Shown: positions 46,017 through 56,453 of the stretch, one piece after another
Layout of the letters: each line of letters starts with the position of its first letter
How positions within the stretch are numbered: the first letter of the stretch is position 1
DNA from: Malachius bipustulatus
Taxonomy: Eukaryota > Arthropoda > Insecta > Coleoptera > Melyridae
Assembly: GCA_910589415.1 (NCBI GenBank)
Contig: OU342630.1
Location: 18,633,867-18,697,866, forward strand
Direction of reading: 5' to 3'
Length of the DNA: 64,000 nucleotides
Position numbers and translations under genes: made by a program
The notes under the pieces: generated by a model
What the model saw: the letters and a program-made list of their open reading frames with translations, nothing else
The model's database searches: none
Told to the model about the DNA's origin: nothing

Positions 46017-46963
46017 TTGATTAATTTACAGTATAATTTTATTCATTTGTTAATTTATCACTAATTATCATAATACTACTTAATACACAATATGTGATTA
46101 GTACGGGGGTCATGAACTTATTTTTAAACTCTTATTTCCAAAGAATTCAGTAGCTGAAGATAACGAACGTAACAGAAACAAACAATAAAATAATATTTTT
46201 AGATACACCTATCTATTCATATACGTCTCAATATATTTTACATGTTTTTCTCCACGACTAGTTATAGGTAGGTACCTATTTTATAAAACATCGACTAACA
46301 TGAAACACTAACATGGTTTCATTTAAGAACTATAAGCATTGCACTTTAACTCCAATACGTGTTAAAACCAATCTTATAAAACAGGCCTCAACTTATCACA
46401 GATAGCTTAATATACTGGGTGCGTCATAAGTTAATGGTCCAATTAAGACATTGAATTTTGAAAAAAAAAAGATGCAAAAACACGTAATTTTTTGATTTAA
46501 TATTTTCTATTGACGTGAAATTTTTGTATTCAGAGTGTTCCTTGGCTCAGTAATGACGTTGTTGACTATTGTTTTAAATAAGACACCCTGTATATTATTG
46601 TATTTTAATTATTTTTCCAGAGAAGAACCAAAAAAAAATGTTTTTTTACAGCTGTAGCCTAAATTATGTATGTCATGAGTTATAAACAAGTGAAAATCGG
46701 AATTTTTTATTTTGAAAGCAGAGTGTACCTACATGGGAAACAGCTCGGAATATAAAAAAAAAACTTTTTCATTCTCCCCTTTACGAAAGTGTAACTTTCT
46801 GTCTTGATAAGACGACCGAAAGCGAAAGTAAAACATCCTAGGTGATAGGTTGCTAGGTGGTTGCTAGCTATGAAAAACTTTCGTGGCCTGGACAAAAAAG
46901 TAGAAATGTCAGTTTGATTAACGTTTATTTAGATGGAAAATTAAATGTAAAACTACAATAAAA

Positions 46964-47033
46964 AATTCCAGTAAATCTTTCTGGAACATACAAATAATTA
47001 TTATTGTATGTTCCAGAAAGATTTACTGGAATT
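46964..47033. repeat. Perfect 30-bp hairpin
   Basis: The arms 46,964-46,993 and 47,004-47,033 are exact complements (core CCAGTAAATCTTTCTGGAAC) with a 10-nt AT loop. Confidence 0.9.
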
Positions 47034-47269
47034 TGCAGCTTCTTGAATGAAATTAATTTTGAACTAAACTACGATCAAAGATTCTAAAATTATAGCGGTA
47101 CAGAGTTTTAAACTTGACAGTGTCATAAATTAATAATTTAAAACTATCGTTACTATGGTAATGTTAAAAACATGGCACCTTATAATAATTCCATTGTTAT
47201 CACTGAATCGTATTATTTTACTCATTTCTTCTTAATCCGTGGTTCAATATGGCAAGGGGAGAATGAAAA

Positions 47270-47405
47270 GTTTAATACATTACACGCTACGAAAGCTCTT
47301 TCAGGTGCTCGGAGTTTTAAATACCCTCGGCTACGCTACGCTTCGCCTCGGCTATTCAAAAGACCTCGCACCTAAAAGTGAACTTTCGTAGCTTGTAATG
47401 TAAAT
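47270..47405. repeat. Palindromic element with CpG-rich loop
   Basis: Arms of about 60 bp (ACATTACACGCTACGAAAG and its diverged complement) surround CTCGGCTACGCTACGCTTCG. Arms are AT-rich and the centre CpG-rich, as in four other palindromes here. Confidence 0.7.
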
Positions 47406-48570
47406 AACTATTGCACGTTGTGTCTTATCAAATGTAGTTTAAATTTTATTGCAGGGTGATACAAATTATCAGATTTTTCATAATTTTACAATTTATGAAC
47501 TAATATTTAGCCTTCAATTTGCAAAAAGATTATTGTGTAAAAAATACATTACCACATAGAAATTCTTTTTCTAGTAATTTTGAGGAATTTTTCATTTTTT
47601 TTTTTGTTATCATTTGATAAAATGTATGTGCCTGATATACCTATGCATTTTGATATGCGTCACTGTAATTATGGCTTATGAAACTTATTATGTATGTTGA
47701 AATATTTAATTGTTAATTTGGTTCACAATATTATTATGTTGTCAATGTTGTCCTGTAATTGGATTTTAAATCGTTTGGGCAATAGGCCAGTAGAATCGTC
47801 CTCAAAAATGTCCTCAGTTTGCGTTACCATGCACAAATTCTATACTATACAAAATTCGATAGGGGACCCTTAAGAGATGTTAAATCCAAATTTGCAGCAC
47901 CGTGTGATTTTTTTTTACCAAGCTATGCCAAAAAACGTTTATTTTTTTATTTTTACGAATATCTCGGTTCTTATCTATCGCACATAAGCAAATGACATAT
48001 CATTCTCTTCGTTATGGAATTACCTATATTTTTTATACAAATATTATTTTTGTTACACTGATAATAAAAACAATATTGAGGTTTAAAGTTAGAAAATTGT
48101 CTTTCGAATAAGGTTTTTTGCAAATTACTTATTTTTTTTGCATTTTAACGCTGAAAAGCCCTAGTAGTTTTTTGAAGAACAATCAATTACCGTTACGCTG
48201 ATTGGTCAATCATGAAAATCCGATAAACGAGTCTCTGGTAATCCACCTGAGAAGTTGTGCATGTCGAAAATTGGTATTTTATCCGTTTTTTTTTCGTTGA
48301 TTTTTTTTATCTTTTGTGAGTGGAATTGTAGCGTGTATCTATTTTATTCATGAAAGTGAGTTTTGTGTGAGATATTGGGATCTGTCAGTGTATGTTTTCC
48401 CGGCGCTATCACGTGCGTTCTTAGTTGCGTGAAAACTTCTAGTCACCGTGACTAATTATAAACAGTCAATTTATATTAACTCGGAAAACACGTCACCAAT
48501 GTTTGTCTCAAAAACTTGGAAAAGGGTCAGAAAAAACTGAGTTCTACTCTTAAACCAGAAAAAATCATCT

Positions 48571-49198
48571 GCAACAAATGTTGTAATATTTTAAATCAAA
48601 AAAGCCGAACCACGAACTGATTGCGTCAACAGGAAAATAAGTCTTTATCGCTCTCTATGGCCGAAACAACGAAAAATCCTACGACGAATTTCGTTTCAAC
48701 TTTTTTTCCCGCATGGGACAAAAGAGAAAATCGGATCTTACTTCTTTACCACCATCAGAGTGAGCTGCTCAGCAGCATTCATTTCGAACTTGTTACCAAA
48801 TCCAAGCATGGCTTGGCAATATCTTGGAAGCGGAAACCTGGGGCTGGAAGAGACATAAATGTGGATTAGAACCCGTAATGAGCACTAAAGATCCAATTCC
48901 ATCTTCACATCTCAAGGTTATTTCCTGTGCATGCACAAAAGATTGCGGGGCAGCTTGTGGCTGCAGAAAAGCAGGACTGAAATGCTCTGCAGTTTGCAAA
49001 AACTGCTCAGGTCAAAGTTGTTTAAACGTCGCGGAAATAACTGACGACAGCAGCGATGATGAAGACATGTATTTGCCAACCACGGCTTCCCTGCCTCGAT
49101 ATTATAGCCGAGCTAAGAATTCAGACAAAATTTATTGTGGAATAGTAAACAAAGAAAATGAGGAAGAACCTGGCCCATCGAAACGTGCTAGAAAAAAA
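48571..49198 (+). pseudogene. Relic of a Cys-rich (CXC-like) protein family
   Basis: The frame with HELIASTGK, FIALYGRNNEKSYDEFRF, SLPPSE, AAQQHSFRTCYQIQAWLGN and WGWKRHK leads into a Cys-rich end (ISCACTKDCGAACGCRKAGL, then CSAVCKNCSGQSCLN). An acidic tail follows, ending RARKK before TAA. In-frame stops lie near 48,640 and after SLPPSE (about 48,760). I recall multicopy arthropod proteins with this AA-QHS-R-Y-Q-Q-WLG plus Cys-rich ending; they are uncharacterised. Its location inside a TIR unit suggests a mobile-element gene. Function unknown. Confidence 0.65.
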
Positions 49199-49321
49199 TA
49201 AAATTATAATCTTTACTCTTGTAAAAGCACTTTGTACTTTGTTTGACTGATTATTACTTGATTTTTCTTAAGAAAAATACACTCATATTTTTTTTTACTT
49301 AAAATTTAGCAACTAAGCATG

Positions 49322-49639
49322 CAATAAAGAAATTATTCAAAATAATAGTTATTTATCTACGAGTGATTCATAAAATGCACTTTTTTAGACGTTTCTTAGT
49401 TCATAAAATGTATGATTATCTTGAAGAGTGAAATAAAGTGCCGTAGCGGTTCATTATTTAACGCTAAATCTGACAAGATCTGACAATAAAGAAATTATTC
49501 AAAATAATAGTTATTTATCTACGAGTGATTCATAAAATGCACTTTTTTAGACGTTTCTTAGTTCATAAAATGTATGATTATCTTGAAGAGTGAAATAAAG
49601 TGCCGTAGCGGTTCATTATTTAACGCTAAATCTGACAAG
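49322..49639 (+). repeat. Perfect tandem duplication, period 162 bp
   Basis: Two essentially identical copies (from CAATAAAGAAATTATTC to CTAAATCTGACAAG) offset by 162 bp, just downstream of the Cys-rich relic. Lack of divergence implies a recent event. Confidence 0.9.
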
Positions 49640-49914
49640 TTACTGCACGACGAAGCGACGAACCAAGTACAGTACAAGTTCTAGTCAGCGGAGCGGCTCG
49701 ATTCGGCGATCGCTGATACACGAGACGCTGATCGCTGGATTACCTTATTGCATCCCGACGCCAACCGCTCCTAATACTTGTGTTTTGTGTTTCTCCGTGC
49801 TCGGCTTGTTGACACCATGCACCTATACTAGAGAAACGTCGTAGTTTATTAGCAGAGCGCCAGATCTATTTACAATTAATATTTTGTGTTTTGTGTCGTT
49901 TAATTATACCTAAA

Positions 49915-50130
49915 ATGGATACCATTGTAGATGATTCAATGAATGAAACATCTTCTACCCCAGAAGAAATTATTTTTCAATCAAATATGGCTGCACAAAA
50001 TCTGTTAGGTACCTACCTCAAAAATCTAAAGAAGCGTATATTAAGCAATATGTCACCTTTATGAACTGACGTGATGAAAAAAGCGTTAATAGCTTCAAAG
50101 AAACACTTACATAAGATATGAATGCATTGG
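49915..50130 (+). pseudogene. Possible Crypton-like tyrosine recombinase N-terminus
   Basis: The ATG at 49,915 opens MDTIVDDSMNETSSTPEEII. After a one-base shift the next frame reads LPQKSKEAYIKQYVTFMN, a stop, then RDEKSVNSFKETL. This resembles the SAM-like N-terminal domain (LP-KS---Y---Y--F--W) of Crypton-type recombinases in insects. The catalytic domain is absent. The 300 bp upstream is GC-richer and could be promoter or 5' UTR. Short and broken, so moderate confidence only. Confidence 0.4.
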
Positions 50131-50162
50131 AAAGTTTTTTTTATAATAATAACTTTTCGTTC

Positions 50163-50325
50163 TAATTTAAGTCACTCGTAGATAAAATTTTGTATGCAAC
50201 ATATGCATAAAGTGCCTTTTTTTCACTTCTGGGATTGCCGCATTCGCCTGCGGCTCATGCGGTCAAACTTCCCAGTCGTGAAAAAAAGTACCACTTTATG
50301 CACTTGTTGCATAAAGATTATTAAC
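50163..50325. repeat. Palindromic element with CpG-rich loop
   Basis: Arms with TGCATAAAGTG and its complement (CACTTTATGCA) surround CCGCATTCGCCTGCGGCTC. It lies within the 47,785-50,948 unit. Confidence 0.7.
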
Positions 50326-51264
50326 TTGTGTGTTTTGCAATTTAAAATATTGAATATTTATGAACAATAAACGTAGAAAGGTTGCATATTGAATGTAAAT
50401 TATAACAAATGCTCAATTTTTCATGCGAGTTTTCGAGTCGTTGACGAATGTATTCGTTAATTCAAAATTGTACATCACCGACATGCACATGTTTGCGCGT
50501 AGATTGCCGGAGACTGGATTATTGGATTTTCAAGATTGACCTACCACTGCACAGGTAATTGACTGTTCTTCAAAAAACTACTTGGGCTTTCCAGCGGTAA
50601 AATGCAGAAAAAATAAGTAATTTGCAAAAAACCTTATTCAAAAGACAAATTTTTAACTTTAAACCTCAATATTATTTTTATTATCAGTGTAACAAAAATA
50701 ATATTTGTATAAAAAATGTAGATATTTCCATAACGAAGAGAATGATATGTCGTTTACTTATGTGCGATAGATAGAAGCCGAGATATTCGTGAAAATAAAA
50801 TAAAAAACGCTTTTCTGCATAACTCGGTAAAAAAAATCGCACGGTGCTGCAAATTTGGATTTAACATTTCCTAATGATCCTCTATCGAACATATATAGTA
50901 CAAAATTTGTGCATGATAACGCAAACTCAAAATACCATTCTACTGGCCTACAATTATTATTATTATTCGATCCATTCTCAGCATTCTCAGCATCATAACT
51001 GGTGAGTGTATCCATGCAGACGGGCTCAGGCCAAGTCTACACAGATTTCATCTTTGATTCTAATCATCTTTGATTTAAGAAGTTTCGAGTGATGTTGCAT
51101 GTTTGAAGTATCGTTCCTTTTTGCGCCTGTGTATGTATGTAATGTGGCAGCTGGAGTTGTGTGAGATGTTGTGTGAATGTGTGCGGTGTGATTCCAGTCA
51201 CTGATATTATAAAGGGTAAGATGTGAACCGACTTCTGTTTCCATATCCTTTCAACTTCTATGGC

Positions 51265-52306
51265 ACTAGGGGAAACGGCGCCAGAGATGTCCGACTGTAG
51301 ACTATCTGATATACCGTATCATATGTTGTCGTGGTCACGTTCCGCGCACAGAGAGATGCGGGGGTCTGGGCTTAATCGCCGGAACCAAGAGGAGACAACC
51401 TCACTAAAAAACCTAAATCCTAAGGCGGGGGTTCAGGCTGATGGGATGCGTGACTGGATAGAAGACCAGTCCTACTGGATTCAACTTTGGGGCACCAGGG
51501 GGCATCCCACTGTATCAATCCCCTCACCTTTACATGCGGGGCTCTGCATAGGTGGAACACCCATCCCTAGCTACTCGTGGGATCACCCATGGTAAGAAAA
51601 AAAAAAAAAGAAATCACCGCAAAACAGACTGCTGACCGAGCGGGGCTTGTCACCCGTCAAGACAGTCGGCAATCTAAACAATTCTTGTGCTCGAGACCAC
51701 CTCGAACGCAAGAAGAATGCCCACTCAATGGCAAGAAAAGGAGCATCGACACCCTTCATAGGACCAGAACCATTCTGTGGCTTCGAAGATCCTTTTTTCA
51801 AGCAGAACTCCAAAAGGAAGAAGAAAACTGAGAGAAACCCATTAGAAGAACCTCTCGGGGTTGAGACAAGCCAAAGAACTTCTCGGGAATTTTAACCGAG
51901 AGAGGTTGAAGAGTATCTTCGACCTGCAAGGAACGTCTCAGAACACTGACGGGATTCCTAACGGGACATTGCAAGCTCAAGGAACACCTGAGGAAGTTAG
52001 ACATAGAAGAAAATGGCGTCTGCAGATCCTGCGGAAAAGGAGACGTAACACCACGTCACCTGCTGCTCAACTGCGATGCGATAGAACTCAAAAGAAGTAA
52101 TGTTCTGGGCCACCACCAGCTAGAGGCAGGGAATTTACCCGACCTTGATCCTCTCAAAATCCTGAAGTTTCTCAAGGAAACGGACTTGGAGAGGGTGCTT
52201 CACTAAAGGGATTCCACACCAGGCGAAGCACAGTAGAGGGGATACAATAGATCTTTTAGGTCGCAGTAACTTGATCACCCTCAAAAATACAAATACAAAT
52301 ACAATA
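51265..52306 (+). mobile_element. Internally deleted LINE with 13-bp target duplication
   Basis: The direct repeat CAACTTCTATGGC flanks the unit exactly (51,252-51,264 and 52,307-52,319). The 5' part is GC-rich, probably UTR and ORF1 start. The 3' part encodes an RNase H/C-terminal relic. The end is an (ATACAA)n tail. At about 1 kb it lacks endonuclease and RT, so it is a deleted, non-autonomous derivative mobilised in trans. Confidence 0.85.
51720..52203 (+). pseudogene. RNase H and C-terminal knuckle relic (I/R1-like LINE)
   Basis: In shifting frames: MARKGASTPFIGPEPFCGF (end of RNase H), LRQAKELLGNFNRERLKSI, LTGHCKLKEHLRKLDIEENG, CRSCGKGDVTPRHLLLNC and LKILKFLKETDLERVLH before the stop at about 52,204. 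The LTGHC...C-x2-C...H-x4-C ending is typical of RNase H-bearing insect LINEs. At least three frameshifts are present. Confidence 0.75.
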
Positions 52307-53551
52307 CAACTTCTATGGCTAATGGTTGATATTTAGTTTTCTTTTCTGCGTATTTATTTGTTATTTGGAGTCCAATGGAACTGCGATGTCAATGATGAAT
52401 GTTACGTGTTCTTTTTTATTTACAAGCGTGATATCTGGCCTGTTGTTCATGATTGTTTTATCAGTTTGGATGGTGAGGTCCCAATATAATTTGTGATCCT
52501 GATTTTCCAGTATTGTTTGCGGTGTGTATTTGTATTAGGGTTGAGAGCCTTCATGAAGATTGTAGTGGAGTCCAATGGCTTGGTGTATTATTTTTGCTAC
52601 TGTGTTGTGTCTATCAGTATATGCAGTTCCTGCAAGGAGCTTGCAACCTAAGGTGATGTGATCTATTGTCTCTGGAAATTGTTGGCATTTTCTACATGCG
52701 ACTATTGTTGCATCTTTTAATATGTGCTTTCTGTAGTTATTGGTGGCAATTACTTGGTCCTGGATGGCAAGAAGAAAGCCTTCGGTTTCCGGAAAGAGAA
52801 GACCGTTTTCCAAAATATCTATACGACAGATTTTTGTTAATGTTGGAGTTATTGACTTGATTGTAGTGTCTGCCATGTAGAGCCTTAGAGGACCATATCT
52901 CTTTTTTTGTTCGACTGTTCTTGGATGTTGATCAGTTGGTGTTTGTGAATGAAGATTTAGCGGTGTGTAGTTCTTGTCTGTATGCACTATTGCTTTGTGT
53001 AGTTTGTGTTCTTTTGAACGGAAGTATGTCTGGAATGAATTTAATTGTTTGGCATGTAGTGAATGTAGGTCTATTATTCCTCTCCCTCCTTCTTTTCTGC
53101 TTATGTTGAATCTTTCCTTACATGAGTTGGGGTGCAGTATTCTATTTTTCGTTAGGGCAGTTCTTGTTCGTATGTTAATGTTTTCCAGGTCTGTGGTCGA
53201 CCATTTGATGATTCCGAAGGAGTAGGTGAGAATGGGGATCGCGTATGTGTTAATGGCTTTAAATAGATTTCCGGAGTTCAGGTGTGGTTTAAGAAGTTGA
53301 TTGAGTCTTTTTTCATATTCTGCTTGGAGCTGTGATTTTATTTCGGTGTGATTAAGTTTGAAGCTTTGTTGAAATCCCAGGTATTTATACAGGTCATTAG
53401 GGTGTAGTTGTTGCAATGTTTGATTATTCAGTACTTGATGAATAATAAAATAAAATTAAAACCGTCCTAACTTTTTTATTTCCCGAAAAAACGATATCTA
53501 GTTTTATATCGTTGTATTTAGAAAAAAAAAGACATATCGAATGATGTCATA

Positions 53552-53576
53552 TTATTATTATTATTATTATTATTAT
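53552..53576. repeat. (ATT)n microsatellite
   Basis: About eight ATT units. Confidence 0.85.
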
Positions 53577-55430
53577 GTCATAGCCAATTATGACTTACAT
53601 TAAAAAAAAACACAAGTTTACGTCATAGCTCAAAAATGACACAACAAATAAAAAAGATTGTAACGCCGTTTTATTGTCTATGAAATCGTCTAAAAGGTTT
53701 TCTTTTACGATTTTTCTCTAATCCCAATAATAAGACTGCTATCTCGCTGTAAAGAAATCCGCGGAATTTACTTTATGGTAAATATCTAGGAAGCCATGGA
53801 GGTTTTCAAAAAAACAAAAGCTGTTTCGAAATAAGCTCATAAAACTGCACTTCTTTCCCCATTTAACCGTTCCTCTAACTGCAGTAGTTTACGAGATCCC
53901 TGTACTAAACATTGAAAAAAACTCACCCTGTATAACCGTGTTTAATTTGATCTGACTTGTGCAGTGGGTCACCTCTATAATCGGGAAAATATCGTCAATG
54001 AACAGGCACATTGACAGTTTCAAGAATTATTGTCTACCAAAAAGCAAGAAAATCTTAGGAAAATTGAATAAACGTTCGTTGTTTTTTATTCTTGCAATAA
54101 TCAAATCAAATAAGAAGAGTATAAAAGTATAACAATGTAATGGTTCTTAATTATTAAGAAGCGGTATGGGTTGTTTTGTTATAGAAACCTTTTCCAATAT
54201 ATTTTTTGAAATTTGATAATAATAATTTATAATGCAGTATTCTCTAAGAGAGAAGAGAAGATAAAGACAACTGTTTGCCCTCATTTCTATGAAGTAACGA
54301 TTTTAGCGTTTCAGCGTTAGATGTCTCCAGCAATGCTGTCGTAACTTATAATAATAGTCCTGGGGTTGGGGATGGATTTTCGAGCACTAAATTAATTAAA
54401 TTATGATTAGTTGGAAACTTGATGGAATTATTATTTATTATTCAAATTGAGATAATTGAATAAGCAGTGTTACAATAATTATTATATGTATATTCAAAAT
54501 TTTATCTACTCCTATTAGATAACAAATCAATTATTAGTCTAATTTTAACGAAGTAATGGCATGCATTACTATGCCCTATCGAATAATAGTGTCAGATCGA
54601 TTGAACAATGAGCTCATTATTCAATCGTTAATGTCAATTGTTTAACTTTACCGCCCTATTCTGTCCTACGTTTGGCAGATTCAAACTACTGACTACTGTC
54701 AATGGTCCACTGACGTGAAAGTAGAGTCTCTAAACGTTTATTTTACGTTTAATAAAATATTTTTAAAATATGAAAGTCGCTGAATATTAGGATGATTTTG
54801 ATCTTTCAACTACTATAGCATACGAAGCTACTTATCATAATACTAAAATGAACAATTCTTAGTATCCGTGCGTAGTTATAAAGCCCTAGTCAACCGCTGT
54901 GAAAGTTGATTCCTTTGGAACGCTGCCAATAGGTTTAGTCGACTAACAGTAGTGACAGCTAATAATCACGATAACCTAACATTCACATTTGTTTAGTTTT
55001 AATTTTTACAATATAAATTATTGTATTACAAAAATTAAACTTAAAATTATTATAAACAGAATAATACAGGATGTTCTTCGAAGAAAATAACATCTTGAAT
55101 AATACGCCACCTTATATAAATAGGGGAAACGCAACAAATGCATCAATTAATGGTTTACTGCCAGCAAAATCAAAAGTGAAATACGATGCGCGACGAAATC
55201 TTTCAACCTGATTTTGTTATTTTTCTCCCTTTGAAGTTATTTTACAATTTTCAGTCGACAGTGAAGTACATTTGCAATATTTCAATAACCAAATTATTTA
55301 CTTAAAGAGAACCATATTTTTTAATAAATAAAACTGCAATCCATAAAACTTTTTTACATAAAAATTTAATTCTACCGTAAGTAAAATAATTTTTATTCAA
55401 GCATACTCGTAGATAAAGTATAGTATTCCA

Positions 55431-55532
55431 CTCGCGCATAATGGCTATTATCCACTTAGATGTTACAGCACTCGCCAGAGGCTCGTGCTGCAATTTTCAT
55501 CTGCGTGGATAATAGCTATCATTATGCGCTTG
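55431..55532. repeat. Palindromic element with GC-rich loop
   Basis: Arms containing GCGCATAATGGCTATTATCC and its complement surround GCACTCGCCAGAGGCTCGTGC. It is preceded by ACTCGTAGATAAA, a motif shared with sequence near 50,175 and 49,358. Confidence 0.7.
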
Positions 55533-56322
55533 TTGAATAATATACTAATTATAGAATATGATGAGTTAATAGACTAAGATTATATTTAAGCGAAAACCTG
55601 TAGAGAACCCAAGAAAGGGTTAGAATTTCACCACATCTTCTAATGTTAAAATACTAAGATTTAAACAAATCTAAAAAAAATGAATCTTTATCCGTATTCC
55701 ATCGTTGAGTGAACGTCTATATCGAATAGGCTGTCGTTGTCATAATTAATTGTCCTATTCCCGGACATTTTGACTATAGATGAAAGCTGGAAAGAAATGG
55801 TATAAAAGACAGAACCTGTGAATTGAAACCTAACATGATACACTGGATGTACCAGGATAATAATACCGGACTACACCAGGATGACGGTTTTTACGATAAT
55901 ATTTTTTCTAAGATTTTTTTTTCTATTTGGTGAAAATCTTATGTTGGTATACTTGGATCTTTGAGTCTGTACGAATTCACTACGACAAACTCGACTGCAG
56001 CTCACTTTTTTATTGGTAACGTGAAGATGCTTAAAAAACGTGAACGTATACCTGTCTTCAGAGACTAAAAACATCCGATGATGATAAAGTGGTGAGTGTA
56101 AGGAAGATAGAATACGTTGCCGTAAGCGAAGTTTGATACCAAAGATGGTTAGTTTGCTGCCACGGGAGCACTCATAGCAATCGTACCTACTTACGTGCGA
56201 CTAACAATACACAAACGTACAAACGTTTACCTACTTTTATTACCTGTGCAGTTATAAAAATACCGTCCACCTAAATACAATAACATCGTAACGCCCCTAT
56301 CCTACAAATTGGAGATTCTTAG

Positions 56323-56453
56323 TCAATAATAACGTATTTCTGAACGACACAACCTCAAATAGTACGGTGAAGACAGATTGGTTTTGAAGAATCGATGTCT
56401 CTATTTTTACCATACCATTTGGGGTTGTGTCGTTCAGAAAAACGTTATTGTTG
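56323..56453. repeat. Inverted-repeat element (MITE-like)
   Basis: Arms of about 37 bp containing TCTGAACGACACAACC and its complement, with a 55-bp middle. Confidence 0.75.

Larger units (their letters stand above)
46017..47782. other. Gene-free stretch with palindromic repeats
   Basis: No protein gene recognised. Holds a dispersed repeat copy (about 46,673-46,745), the hairpin 46,964-47,033 and the palindrome 47,270-47,405. Confidence 0.5.
47785..50948 (+). mobile_element. 3.2-kb inverted-repeat transposon-like unit
   Basis: Inverted repeats of about 400 bp lie at 47,785-48,200 and 50,550-50,948. The ends read GGCCAGTAGAAT and ATTCTACTGGCC with TA outside each (CAA is an alternative duplication). 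Between them are a Cys-rich protein relic, a 162-bp tandem duplication, a possible tyrosine-recombinase start and a palindrome. The superfamily is not identified. The right end abuts the (ATT)n tail of the REL-type LINE. Confidence 0.7.
50954..53440 (-). pseudogene. REL-type (R2/NeSL-like) LINE, 5'-truncated and split
   Basis: The minus-strand frame (53,416-52,535) begins in the RT thumb (NDLYKYLGFQQ), continues with KAINTYAIPILTYSFGIIKW and RKEGGRGIIDL, and has the CCHC knuckle CRKCQQFPETIDHITLGC. After an in-frame TAA (52,535-52,537) comes a restriction-like endonuclease: KLYWDLTIQTDKT, NNRPDITLV and FIIDIAVP, the PD...D motif. An inserted LINE (51,265-52,306) interrupts the coding sequence at LAIEV. 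The remainder (ERIWKQKSVHILPFIIS, then QAQKGTILQTCNI) follows at 51,254-51,060. The 3' end is an (ATA)n tail near 50,954-50,968. Several frameshifts make it dead. Confidence 0.85.
53441..56322. other. Gene-free stretch with simple and palindromic repeats
   Basis: No gene recognised. Contains the ATT microsatellite at 53,552-53,576, a short imperfect palindrome around GAGCTC near 54,612, and the palindromic element at 55,431-55,532. Confidence 0.5.

Noticed and set aside
46764..47275. One large palindrome joining AACTTTTTCATTCTCCCCTT and its complement around the 30-bp hairpin
   Set aside because: Only the outer ~20 bp and the inner hairpin match; the sequence between does not pair, so a single element is not supported.
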